A stretch of 64,000 bases of DNA from Streptococcus sanguinis (GTDB lineage Bacteria > Bacillota > Bacilli > Lactobacillales > Streptococcaceae), in assembly GCF_013343115.1 (NCBI RefSeq), contig NZ_CP054570.1, positions 372,001 to 436,000 on the forward strand, written 5' to 3'. Every line of letters begins with the position of its first letter. Positions within the stretch are counted from its first letter, which is position 1. Positions 17,708-25,695 of this stretch are shown one piece after another. The notes under the pieces were generated by a model. It did not search any database and had not been told where the DNA came from. It saw only the letters and a program-made list of their open reading frames with translations. Both the position numbers and the translations under genes were made by a program.

Positions 17708-19147
17708 CTATCTTCTAGACCAAGTCTTAGGCAGGAAGAGCAGGAGAATCGGGTAGATTTCCAAGCGACCGCCAATCATAGCAAAGGCTAGCAGCAGTTT
17801 GGAAAAAGGACTAAAGATAGAAAAATTATCTGTCGTCCCAATCATGGGGCCGATATTGTTGAAGCAAGAGACAACCCCGCTGACAACCGTCATGAAATTA
17901 TTATTATCCAAGCTGACAATGAAAATGAGAGCTAGAATAATCAAGATATAAACGGCCAAGTATTTCAGTACCTTGTGCTGGGTATCCTTGTCGATGACTG
18001 CGCCATTGATATGCAAGGTCAGGACACGATTAGGCGATAGGGTAGATAGAATCTGATTTTTAGCAATGCGGGAAATGATAATCCCCCGAATGACCTTGAA
18101 TCCCCCAGCTGTTGATCCAGCTGATCCCCCGATACACATGAGCAGGAGCAGAATAACCTGAGAAAAGAGCGGCCATTTGACTGTATCGCCATAGCCAAAT
18201 CCAGTTGTTGTGATGACATTGGCTACCTGGAAGAAGGAAATCTCCACGCTCTTGGCAAAGCCTTGATAGAGGTGGAAGACATTAAAGGCAATCAAGGCTG
18301 TGGAAAGAAAGACAATCCAGAGATAGCCCTTGAGTTCCTCATCTTCAAAGCAAGCTTTAAACTTACGAATCAGTAAGTAATAGTAGAGATTGAAGTTGAC
18401 CCCGAAAGCTAAGACCCCAAAGCTGACCAGATAAGTAATCAGTGAGTTGTTGTAGTGGGCAATACCGTCATTATAAACGGTGAATCCTCCTGTACCAGCA
18501 GTTCCCATGGCAATGACCAGACTATCAAAGAGCGGCATACCCGCCAGGAAATAAAGCAAGGCGAAAATAGCAAAGAGAGCCAGATAGATGATATAAAGAA
18601 TCTGGGCCGTACTCTTGAGTTTGGACACAACCTTGCCAAAGACTGGTCCCGGAACTTCTGCTTTCATGACCTCCAAGTGACCATTTTTGGCATTGTCCAT
18701 AATAGCTAGGGCAAAGACCAGCACTCCCATTCCTCCGATTAAGTGGGTAAAACTGCGCCAGAAGAGCAGCGAATGGGAAAGAACGCCGACATCGTTAAGG
18801 ATAGTCGCTCCTGTCGTGGTGAATCCAGAGCTAATCTCAAAGAATGCATCAATAACGTCTGGAATCTGTCCGGAAAAGACAAAGGGCAGGGCTCCGAAGA
18901 AGGACCAGAGAATCCAGCACAGGGCTACAATCAGGACCCCTTCCTTGGCGTAGATATGCAGGTCCTTGGGCTTGAAATAAGAGCCTATTCCACCTAAAAC
19001 TAGCAAGATGGCCATGGTCGCCCCGATAGAGAGAAAGACTTTTAAGGGCTCACCGTAGATTAGAGCGACGATAATGGGCACAATCAGCAGTGCCGCCTCA
19101 ATCAGCAGTAATTTTGCCAGCAGGTAGCGAATCATAGATCTATTCAT
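17708..19147 (-). CDS. trkH: Potassium uptake channel subunit TrkH/KtrB family
   Basis: This 479-residue polytopic protein of the Trk/Ktr superfamily has four M1-P-M2 repeats. Filter glycines are visible in SSGFTTTGATI, GTAGTGGFTVY and TTGFGYGDT. It moves K+ (or Na+/K+) across the membrane under control of a cytoplasmic RCK protein. The partner gene trkA ends 5 bases upstream on the same strand, so they form one operon. Confidence 0.92.
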   Translation of the reverse strand: MNRSMIRYLLAKLLLIEAALLIVPIIVALIYGEPLKVFLSIGATMAILLVLGGIGSYFKPKDLHIYAKEGVLIVALCWILWSFFGALPFVFSGQIPDVIDAFFEISSGFTTTGATILNDVGVLSHSLLFWRSFTHLIGGMGVLVFALAIMDNAKNGHLEVMKAEVPGPVFGKVVSKLKSTAQILYIIYLALFAIFALLYFLAGMPLFDSLVIAMGTAGTGGFTVYNDGIAHYNNSLITYLVSFGVLAFGVNFNLYYYLLIRKFKACFEDEELKGYLWIVFLSTALIAFNVFHLYQGFAKSVEISFFQVANVITTTGFGYGDTVKWPLFSQVILLLLMCIGGSAGSTAGGFKVIRGIIISRIAKNQILSTLSPNRVLTLHINGAVIDKDTQHKVLKYLAVYILIILALIFIVSLDNNNFMTVVSGVVSCFNNIGPMIGTTDNFSIFSPFSKLLLAFAMIGGRLEIYPILLLFLPKTWSRR

Positions 19148-19151
19148 GGGC

Positions 19152-20501
19152 CTACCTCGCTAACAGATCGTAAATCTGCGTGATATTTTGCAGCAGAGTG
19201 GTAACGATAATCTTATCTCCGACTTGCAGGTCGTCATCACCGGTAGGGAAGATGGCTTTGCCTTGACGGATAATGGCCGCAATCAGGACATCTTTCTTCA
19301 GATGAAGCTGAGACAGAGGAATACCAGTCATCTTGTTTTCTTCCTTGATTTGGAATTGCAGGGTTTCGATTTGGCCGTTGGCTACATGGTGCAGAGCTTC
19401 TAGGTTAGAGAACTGAGCATTGTAGCGACCGCGGATAAAGTGCATAACCGTATCAACGGCGATACCTTTAGGAGTCACGATGCTGGCAAAGTCTTGGTTA
19501 TCAATGATTTCCAACAAACTAGTCCGGTTAACCTTGGTGATGTTTTTCTGTACACCCAGATTATTAAGGAACATGGAAGTAATGATATTTTCTTCATCTA
19601 CACCAGTCAGGGTAGCGATGGCATCAAAGTTATTGGCGCGTTCCTCCAGTAGGATATCCTTGGCAGTACCATCTCCATGGACGACGTAGAGATCAGGAAA
19701 TTCCTGACTGAAAAAGGTTGCCCGTTCATGGTTAGATTCAATGACTTTGAGCTCGATTTTACTATTCTTGAGAATATTGAGCAGGTAGTAGGCAATCTTT
19801 CCTGCTCCGATAATCATCAGGCTCTTAACCACTCTAGGTCGTACCATATTATGGAATTGAACGATGTCCAGGCGGTTACCTGTGACATAAATCTTGTCGC
19901 CAGCCTCCAAAGTGAAGTCGCCGTCAGGAATTTCCAAGTGCCCTTTTCTCTCAATGGCACAAACAATGATATTTCCAAATTTCTTGCGGAACTGGGAAAT
20001 ACTCATCTGGCAGAGATTGCTGTCTTCCTTGAGTTTGAACTCCATCAGTGCCACTCGGCCATTGGCAAAGTGCTCTACTGACAGGGCATTAGGAAAGTCA
20101 ATGATATTAGCGATATAGCGAGCAGTTAGGAGCTCAGGATTGACCACCAGCGAGAAGCCTAGGATGTTCTTCTCCTTAAAGTAAGGGTTGGAATACTCAG
20201 GATTACGCACCCGAACGACGGTTTCCTTAGCCCCCATCCGTTTGGCCAGAACAGCTGAAACCATGTTGACCTCATCATGCTCGGTCATAGAGATGAAGAT
20301 GTCGCAGTGACTAACATCCGCTTGTTCTAAGATTTTGAAGTTGGCACCATTGCCAGCAATACCAATAATGTCATAGCGCTTGGTAATCTGGTTGAGAACA
20401 GCCTCATCCTGCTCAATCAGGATAACATCATGATTTTCAGCCACTAATGAGCGACAGAGGGCCGTTCCGACCTTCCCGCCGCCAACAACGATAATTTTCA
20501 T
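19152..20501 (-). CDS. trkA: Trk system potassium transport protein TrkA
   Basis: This 449-residue peripheral protein has two RCK units. Each has an NAD-binding Rossmann domain (VVGGGKVGTALC at the N-terminus and IIGAGKIAYYLL near 225) plus a TrkA-C domain. It gates TrkH in response to nucleotides; some streptococcal TrkA-C proteins also bind c-di-AMP. I start at ATG 20501 because AGGAGG lies at 20512-20517 on this strand; a longer ORF start at 20519 would overlap that site. Confidence 0.93.
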   Translation of the reverse strand: MKIIVVGGGKVGTALCRSLVAENHDVILIEQDEAVLNQITKRYDIIGIAGNGANFKILEQADVSHCDIFISMTEHDEVNMVSAVLAKRMGAKETVVRVRNPEYSNPYFKEKNILGFSLVVNPELLTARYIANIIDFPNALSVEHFANGRVALMEFKLKEDSNLCQMSISQFRKKFGNIIVCAIERKGHLEIPDGDFTLEAGDKIYVTGNRLDIVQFHNMVRPRVVKSLMIIGAGKIAYYLLNILKNSKIELKVIESNHERATFFSQEFPDLYVVHGDGTAKDILLEERANNFDAIATLTGVDEENIITSMFLNNLGVQKNITKVNRTSLLEIIDNQDFASIVTPKGIAVDTVMHFIRGRYNAQFSNLEALHHVANGQIETLQFQIKEENKMTGIPLSQLHLKKDVLIAAIIRQGKAIFPTGDDDLQVGDKIIVTTLLQNITQIYDLLAR

Positions 20502-20671
20502 AAGTTTAGATTCCTCCAAAGTATGTATCTATCATACTCTTTTTTCATTTAAATTTCATCTATAAAATACAGAATAGCTTGCTTATTTATAGAATTCCGA
20601 ATATTTTTTTACCAAAATGGTATCTTCCTGTGATATTTTTAAAAAAAGTACAACTTTTTGAGCATTTTTTA

Positions 20672-20699
20672 TTGACTTGTAGGCTGAAAGTGTTATACT
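20672..20699 (+). promoter_or_regulatory. Strong promoter upstream of trmL
   Basis: A TTGACT -35 box (20672-20677) and a TATACT -10 box (20694-20699) are separated by 16 bp. The predicted start is near 20706, about 137 bases before the trmL ATG. Confidence 0.7.
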
Positions 20700-20705
20700 A
20701 AATGA

Positions 20706-20810
20706 GTACCTTCATTGGTTTACCTCAAACCTGTTGTGATGTAAGTTAATGAAGCCTTAACCACGCTGTTTGCTGAGCTTGACTCCGGGCAGTGTGGCTA
20801 TTTTTTTATC
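20706..20810 (+). ncRNA. Structured 5' leader or small RNA upstream of trmL
   Basis: The predicted transcript folds into an outer stem CTTCATT (20710-20716) with AATGAAG (20748-20754). An inner hairpin GGTTT/AAACC lies inside it. A terminator hairpin CCACGCTG (20761-20768) with CAGTGTGG (20790-20797) and seven Ts follows. It could be an attenuator for trmL or a free small RNA of about 100 nt. I do not recognise it as any known riboswitch class. Confidence 0.5.
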
Positions 20811-20842
20811 TAAAGAAAAATACTAGGAAAAATATTCTTATT

Positions 20843-21346
20843 ATGAAAAATCATATCGTTCTTTTTGAGCCTCAGATTCCGCAGAATACCGGCAATATTG
20901 CCCGTACTTGCGCCGCGACTAATTCGCCGCTTCACATCATCAAGCCCATGGGCTTTCCCATTGATGACCGAAAGATGAAACGGGCGGGGCTGGACTATTG
21001 GGATAAGCTGGACATCACCTATTATGAGAGTTTAGAAGATTTTATGGAGCAGATGGACGGCCGACTTTATCTGATTTCTAAGTTTGCGGAGAAGGTCTAT
21101 TCTGAGGAAAATTTTGCAGCAGAAGGTTCGCACTATTTTATGTTTGGTCGAGAGGACAAGGGATTGCCAGAGGAATTTATGCGTCGTCATCCAGAAAAGG
21201 CCCTGCGTATTCCCATGAATGACCAGCATGTCCGCAGCCTCAATGTTTCAAATACAGTCTGTATGATTGTCTATGAAGCCCTGCGTCAGCAGAATTTTGC
21301 TGGCTTAGATTTGGTACATGAGTATGAAGCGGATAAGCTGAAGTAG
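20843..21346 (+). CDS. trmL: tRNA (cytidine/uridine-34-2'-O)-methyltransferase TrmL
   Basis: TrmL 2'-O-methylates the wobble nucleotide of tRNA-Leu isoacceptors. The 167-residue SPOUT protein shows [19 protein letters not shown] (motif 1), [12 protein letters not shown] (motif 2) and [17 protein letters not shown] (motif 3). Family length is about 155-170. The ATG at 20843 is preceded by a weak AGGAAA. It is separated from its promoter by the structured leader. Confidence 0.93.
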   Translation: MKNHIVLFEPQIPQNTGNIARTCAATNSPLHIIKPMGFPIDDRKMKRAGLDYWDKLDITYYESLEDFMEQMDGRLYLISKFAEKVYSEENFAAEGSHYFMFGREDKGLPEEFMRRHPEKALRIPMNDQHVRSLNVSNTVCMIVYEALRQQNFAGLDLVHEYEADKLK

Positions 21347-21429
21347 CGGAATGAATGTATCTAAGCAGTAAATTTTCCTGATTGATAGAATACTATTGTT
21401 GAAACACTCTTAATTACATCAATCAAATT

Positions 21430-21452
21430 GCTTGCTCTGGCAGGCTTTTTTT
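21430..21452 (+). terminator. Intrinsic terminator of trmL
   Basis: GCTTGC pairs with GCAGGC around TCTG, followed by seven Ts. Confidence 0.75.
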
Positions 21453-21466
21453 GTTATGATAATGAT

Positions 21467-21606
21467 GTCTTCAGGGCAGGGTGAGATTCCCGACCGGCGG
21501 TAATTTTTGGATTGGAGTTTTTTTCTCAATGTCAAATCAAGTCCGCGAGCGCAAGCTGATGTGGTGAGATTCCACAACCGACAGTATAGTCTGGATGGGA
21601 GAAGAC
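21467..21606 (+). promoter_or_regulatory. FMN riboswitch (RFN element)
   Basis: Conserved RFN blocks are present: AGGGCAGGGTGAGATTCCCG, ACCGGCGGTA, CCGCGAGCGC, GTGAGATTCC, ACCGACAGTATAGTCTGGATG and the closing GAAGAC. GTCTTC (21467-21472) pairs with GAAGAC (21601-21606) to form P1. It controls ribU: high FMN lowers riboflavin uptake. A TATGAT box at about 21455 can serve as promoter. Between 21607 and 21741 I see no clear intrinsic terminator, so control may act at translation. Confidence 0.95.
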
Positions 21607-21741
21607 GAGAGGCAGTGAAGCATTCTTGCCGTTTAATCTTTATTTAAGGGCTGAGCCTTATACTAAATAATCATTAGCTGTCAAGTTTTTTTCAGTGGCC
21701 TTTCCGGCTTCTCTAATTTTTATAAATTGGAGGAACCTGTG

Positions 21742-22299
21742 ATGACAAATACTCGTAAGTTGGCGATTGTAGCAGTTTTATCTGCTCTATCATTTCTACT
21801 CATGCTTTATGAGATTCCGTTGATAACTGAGTTTCTAAAGTTGGATTTTTCAATTATTCCGATTTTACTGGCTTTGGTAGTCTTGGATCTAAAAAGCTCT
21901 CTAGCAGTGCTCTTGATTCGCTCTGTCTTAAAGCTGGCTTTGAATAATAATGGCGTAGGTACTCTAATCGGTTTACCCATGAATATACTAGCGGTAGCAG
22001 TCTTTGTTTGTGCTTTTTCCCTCTTGTGGAAAAAAAGAAAGAGCTTATCTAGCTATGTGAAGGCTTCCTTGGCAGCAACACTTGGTCTAACGATTACTAT
22101 GATCATTCTAAATGTCATTTATGCTGTGCCTCTCTATGCGAGGTTTGCTGGTTTTGATATTAATAAGGCATTTGGTCTTTCCAAGTATCTGCTGACCATG
22201 ATTGTCCCTTTTAACCTATTAGAAGGAGTGATCTGGGCTGCTGTCTTTTGGCTAATTTACAAACTCTTACAGCCCGTTCTAAAACGCTATGAAAAATAA
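21742..22299 (+). CDS. ribU: Riboflavin ECF transporter S component RibU
   Basis: RibU is the substrate-binding membrane subunit that docks on the shared ECF module to import riboflavin. The 185-residue protein has about six transmembrane helices and the N-terminal RibU pattern (LAIVAVLSALSFLLMLYEIP, LKLDFSIIPILL). The FMN riboswitch directly upstream supports the substrate. ATG 21742 follows TTGGAGG at 21727-21733. Confidence 0.95.
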   Translation: MTNTRKLAIVAVLSALSFLLMLYEIPLITEFLKLDFSIIPILLALVVLDLKSSLAVLLIRSVLKLALNNNGVGTLIGLPMNILAVAVFVCAFSLLWKKRKSLSSYVKASLAATLGLTITMIILNVIYAVPLYARFAGFDINKAFGLSKYLLTMIVPFNLLEGVIWAAVFWLIYKLLQPVLKRYEK

Positions 22300-22939
22300 A
22301 CAATCTTATCTAACAAAGGGCTCTTTTGCCCTTTTACTTTTCGTCATGCTAGGCTACATGGTCAAGTTTTATCCTGAGCAGCTGACCAGTTTTGATACCC
22401 CGATTCAGACCTGGTTGCGGGGAGACTTGCCTGCAGCTTTGACGACTTTTTTCAAACTTGTAACCAGTGTGATTGATCCGATCGGAATTATCATCTGGGT
22501 TTCGTCTCTTGTCCTTTTTTTCCTTTACAAAAAATGGAAGCTGGAAGCTGCCTTGCTAGCGGGAAATCTGGTCTTACATGGGATTTTGATTAAGCTGATT
22601 AAACTCGTTTACCAAAGAAGTCGGCCCAGTATTTCGCATTTGGTCGAAGAGGGCGGTTACTCTTTCCCTAGCGGACATTCCATGGCGACAGCCATTGTTG
22701 TTGGGACCTTGATTATCATTGTCCAGCAACGGATTCAAAACCAAAAAATCAAGCGCTTGGTACAAGGTTTGCTCTTGCTCTTTATCTTCATGATTATGGC
22801 TTCCAGAGTCTATCTGGGCGTGCACTACCCGACAGATGTTATCGGAGGAGCCTTGATGGGCTTTGCCATCCTCAATATTGAATTTCCTTTTTATGACAAG
22901 CTGCGTTTCCAGTGGCGTTTCAAGGGAAAGCAGAAATAA
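22289..22939 (+). CDS. PAP2 family phosphatase, membrane
   Basis: This 216-residue membrane protein has about six helices and the PAP2 phosphatase signature: KLVYQRSRPS (motif 1), SFPSGHSM (motif 2, catalytic His) and SRVYLGVHYPTDVIGG (motif 3, nucleophile His). Relatives dephosphorylate undecaprenyl pyrophosphate or phosphatidylglycerol phosphate. The substrate here is not determined. It overlaps ribU by 11 bases, so it is also under FMN riboswitch control. Confidence 0.9.
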   Translation: MKNKQSYLTKGSFALLLFVMLGYMVKFYPEQLTSFDTPIQTWLRGDLPAALTTFFKLVTSVIDPIGIIIWVSSLVLFFLYKKWKLEAALLAGNLVLHGILIKLIKLVYQRSRPSISHLVEEGGYSFPSGHSMATAIVVGTLIIIVQQRIQNQKIKRLVQGLLLLFIFMIMASRVYLGVHYPTDVIGGALMGFAILNIEFPFYDKLRFQWRFKGKQK

Positions 22940-22997
22940 ATAGAGATGAGAAAGGCTCTTTCTTTAAGATAGGAGCAAACTAGATTAGGAGCTTAGT

Positions 22998-23306
22998 ATG
23001 TCCAATTCAAATCAAGAACTCATCGATGCTGTTTTGGCATTAGTAGATAGTATTCCCTCTGGGCGCGTGGCGACCTATGGTCAGATTGCTCGTTTGATTG
23101 GTCGGCCTAAAAACGCTCGCTTGGTGGGGAAGATTCTCAGTCAGTCTGAGCTTTATGGCGGTAAGCATCCTTGCCATCGGGTAGTCAATGCGGCAGGACG
23201 CCTCGCACCGGGCTGGGAAGACCAAGAACACTTGCTCTGGGCGGAGGGAGTGGGCTTGAAGGCTAATGGCTGTGTGGATTTGAAAGTCTATTTGTGGGAG
23301 CGGTGA
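22998..23306 (+). CDS. MGMT-family DNA-binding protein (single domain)
   Basis: The 102-residue protein is only the C-terminal DNA-binding domain of O6-alkylguanine-DNA alkyltransferases. It has the helix-turn-helix (YGQIARLIGRPKNARLVGKIL) and the active-site motif HPCHRVV with Cys at about 59. Most stand-alone domains are alkyltransferase-like proteins with Trp or Ala at this position, whereas this one keeps the Cys. It may flag or repair alkylated guanine. AGGAGCTTAGT precedes the ATG. Confidence 0.85.
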   Translation: MSNSNQELIDAVLALVDSIPSGRVATYGQIARLIGRPKNARLVGKILSQSELYGGKHPCHRVVNAAGRLAPGWEDQEHLLWAEGVGLKANGCVDLKVYLWER

Positions 23307-23358
23307 TTTCCTTCTTTCCTTGTGAAAGAGGGAATTTTTGTTTCTAAGCTATTTTTTG

Positions 23359-23377
23359 TGGTAGAATGAAAGTTATG
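23359..23377 (+). promoter_or_regulatory. Extended -10 promoter abutting the ytqA start codon (leaderless)
   Basis: TGG-TAGAAT (hexamer 23362-23367) is followed eight bases later by the ATG at 23375. Transcription should begin on or next to this ATG. The layout mirrors the one at 6974-6991. Confidence 0.6.
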
Positions 23378-24313
23378 AAATCTTACAATTCTTTGAATGA
23401 TTATTATCGCAAACTTTTTGGTGAAAAAACTTTTAAGGTGCCCATTGATGCGGGCTTTGACTGTCCCAATCGGGATGGTACGGTAGCGCATGGAGGCTGT
23501 ACCTTCTGTACCGTTTCGGGTTCAGGTGATGCCATTGTGGCGCCGGATGCGCCCATTCGCGAGCAGTTCTATAAGGAAATTGACTTCATGCACCGCAAGT
23601 GGCCTGATGTTCGCAAGTATCTGGTTTATTTCCAGAACTTCACCAATACCCATGAGAAGCTTGAAGTGATTCGCGAGCGTTATGAGCAAGCCATTAACGA
23701 GCCTGGCGTCGTTGGTCTCAATATCGGGACTCGGCCTGACTGCTTGCCTGAAGAGACCATCGCCTACTTGGCTGATCTGTCTGAGCGTATGCATGTGACT
23801 GTGGAACTGGGGCTTCAGACTACCTATGAGGAGACTTCGGACCTCATCAATCGTGCCCATTCCTATGAGCTTTATGTGGAGACGGTCCAGCGAGTTCGTA
23901 AGCTGGCTCCCAAGGCAGAGATTGTCTCTCACTTGATTAATGGCCTGCCGGGAGAGACCCATGAGATGATGCTAGAGAATGTCCGCCGATGTGTGACGGA
24001 TAATGACATTCAAGGGATTAAGCTTCACTTGCTTCACTTGATGACCAATACCCGCATGCAGCGGGATTACCATGAAGGACGGCTGCAGCTGCTCAGTCAG
24101 GAGGAGTATGTCTCTATCGTCTGCGACCAACTGGAGATTATCCCCGAGCATATCGTCATCCACCGCATCACGGGCGATGCTCCGCGGGATATGTTGATCG
24201 GCCCCATGTGGAGCCTCAATAAATGGGAAGTTCTCAATGCCATTGAGACAGAAATGCGTCGCCGTGGCAGCAAGCAAGGCTGTAAAGCAAAGGAGCAGAG
24301 ATTCGTATGTTAA
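23375..24313 (+). CDS. TIGR01212 family radical SAM protein (YtqA-like)
   Basis: This 312-residue protein has the cluster cysteines at about C30, C42 and C45 in FDCPNRDG and GGCTFC (a CxnCxxC radical SAM variant, as in TIGR01212). GLNIGTRPDCLP and GLQTTYEE follow. B. subtilis ytqA also sits before ytqB, which points to a tRNA wobble uridine modification role, an inference from context. I choose ATG 23375 over 23366 because the latter overlaps the -10 box. It overlaps the next gene by 7 bases. Confidence 0.88.
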   Translation: MKSYNSLNDYYRKLFGEKTFKVPIDAGFDCPNRDGTVAHGGCTFCTVSGSGDAIVAPDAPIREQFYKEIDFMHRKWPDVRKYLVYFQNFTNTHEKLEVIRERYEQAINEPGVVGLNIGTRPDCLPEETIAYLADLSERMHVTVELGLQTTYEETSDLINRAHSYELYVETVQRVRKLAPKAEIVSHLINGLPGETHEMMLENVRRCVTDNDIQGIKLHLLHLMTNTRMQRDYHEGRLQLLSQEEYVSIVCDQLEIIPEHIVIHRITGDAPRDMLIGPMWSLNKWEVLNAIETEMRRRGSKQGCKAKEQRFVC

Positions 24314-24858
24314 GACCCTTACAGATGGCCCATGCCTTTTTAGCAGAAGTCATGACCAAGGAAGATACCGTGGTGGATGCTACCATGGGGAATGGACATG
24401 ACACCCTCTTTCTGGCTCAATTGGCCAGGAAAGTCTACGCTTTTGATATTCAGGAGCAAGCTGTGGAAAAGACCCGCCAGCGCTTGGCAGAAGCTGGCTT
24501 GGACAATGCTCAGCTAATCTTAGCTGGGCATGAGACGCTGGACCAATACCTAGACCATTTCAAGGCTGCTATTTTTAATCTGGGCTACCTGCCTTCGGCG
24601 GACAAGTCTGTTATTACCCGACCCGCTACGACGCTGGAAGCTTTGGAAAAGGTCTGTCAAGGCTTGGAAAAAGGCGGCCGCGCAGCTATCATGATTTACT
24701 ATGGGCATGAAGGAGGCGAAGTGGAGAAAGATGCAGTGCTAGACTTCGTCAGTCAGCTGTCCCAGCAGGACTTCACTGTTGCCCTCTACAAGACCATCAA
24801 CCAGATTAACAACCCGCCTTTCTTGGTCATGATTGAAAAATTGAGAGAAGAAGCTTGA
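24307..24858 (+). CDS. Class I SAM methyltransferase, YtqB/MnmM family
   Basis: This 183-residue protein has a Rossmann SAM site (VVDATMGNGHDTLFLA) and the family motif FNLGYLPSADKSVITRP. The tail NNPPFLVMIEK is also conserved. YtqB in B. subtilis was recently assigned as MnmM, which methylates aminomethyl-thiouridine at the tRNA wobble position; older databases call it an rRNA methylase. The 7-base overlap with the radical SAM gene indicates one operon. Confidence 0.87.
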   Translation: MLRPLQMAHAFLAEVMTKEDTVVDATMGNGHDTLFLAQLARKVYAFDIQEQAVEKTRQRLAEAGLDNAQLILAGHETLDQYLDHFKAAIFNLGYLPSADKSVITRPATTLEALEKVCQGLEKGGRAAIMIYYGHEGGEVEKDAVLDFVSQLSQQDFTVALYKTINQINNPPFLVMIEKLREEA

Positions 24859-24866
24859 TATACAAT

Positions 24867-24925
24867 AAGGATACAGAGAGAAAAGCCAGATAATAGGAGC
24901 TTTCAGTACTGTATCTTTATTTTTT
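24867..24925 (+). terminator. Terminator after ytqB
   Basis: AAGGATACAG (24867-24876) pairs with CTGTATCTT (24909-24917), with a smaller AAAGC/GCTTT hairpin inside, and is followed by TATTTTTTT. It marks the boundary between core genes and the AT-rich islet. Confidence 0.6.
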
Positions 24926-24985
24926 TAAATCGTGAAAATCGAATAATTAGGTCTAAAAGAAGAAAATTATGGTGTGTGTAAATGT

Positions 24986-25029
24986 AAAGTCTTATATTTT
25001 CTTACAAAAAAGATATAAGACTTTTGACA
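24986..25029 (+). promoter_or_regulatory. Inverted repeat and promoter before the TetR gene
   Basis: AAAGTCTTATAT and ATATAAGACTTT form a 12-bp perfect inverted repeat with a spacer of about 14 bases. TTGACA (25024-25029) begins within one base of its right arm, and GATAAT follows at 25045. This is a candidate operator where the TetR protein would control its own operon. Confidence 0.5.
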
Positions 25030-25098
25030 TTTTTTAGTTTATATGATAATCTATGACTGTAAAACCAAAAAACGTCATAGAGTTTTTAGAAGGAAGTT

Positions 25099-25695
25099 AT
25101 GGCTACTGCTTTTACTAGCGAAGAAAAAGAAATTATTAGAAAGAAATTACATAAAGTTGCAAAAGAATGCCTTCAAAGATATGGGGTTAAGAAAACCACA
25201 GTTGACCAGATGGCAGCAATGGTAGATATTTCCAAAGGTTCTTTTTATAATTTTTATTCTTCAAAAGAAATGTTATTTTTTACGGTCTTAGAAGAATATC
25301 AAATAGATGTTATGAATCGCCTGACTGAACAATTAGGTATGGAAGTCAAGATAGATACAAATCGTCTGGTACAGTTACTTTATGATTTTTATCAAGATTT
25401 TCGCTATTCATTTATGTATACCATATTTAAAAATCATGAAATGGAATTACTCGTAAGAAAATTACCAAAAGAGGCGATAACAAATCATCATCTGATAGAT
25501 GATAGGATGGTTAAAAAAATTGTATCCCGAATCAACATTAGAGAAAATGTATCGGTAGAAATCGTCTCTGCTTTATTTAGAACGATTGCTATGACTATAT
25601 TACACATCGAGGAAATCGGTGAAGAACAATTTGATACTACATTGAAGTTAGTCATACAAGGAATTGTTGTGCAAATTACTAAGGAGGATAGGTAA
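25099..25695 (+). CDS. TetR/AcrR family transcriptional regulator
   Basis: This 198-residue regulator has an N-terminal helix-turn-helix (about 18-62: TVDQMAAMVDISKGSFYNFY, then SSKEMLFF) and a divergent ligand-binding domain. It probably represses the ABC exporter that follows. GAAGGAAGTT precedes the ATG. The stop overlaps the next start (TAATG). The coding sequence looks more AT-rich than the flanking core genes. Confidence 0.88.
   Translation: MATAFTSEEKEIIRKKLHKVAKECLQRYGVKKTTVDQMAAMVDISKGSFYNFYSSKEMLFFTVLEEYQIDVMNRLTEQLGMEVKIDTNRLVQLLYDFYQDFRYSFMYTIFKNHEMELLVRKLPKEAITNHHLIDDRMVKKIVSRINIRENVSVEIVSALFRTIAMTILHIEEIGEEQFDTTLKLVIQGIVVQITKEDR

Larger units (their letters stand above)
20502..20842. 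other. Intergenic region between trkA and trmL
   Basis: The left part (to about 20670) is AT-rich and must hold the trkA promoter. The right part holds a strong promoter and a structured RNA, described separately. I see no open reading frame worth calling. Confidence 0.6.

Noticed and set aside
19677..20081. 134-codon ORF on the plus strand inside trkA
   Set aside because: It is antisense to a well-conserved RCK protein and lacks a ribosome binding site.
25043..25225. ORF overlapping the start of the TetR gene in another frame
   Set aside because: Its start lies in the promoter region and the TetR frame has the helix-turn-helix.
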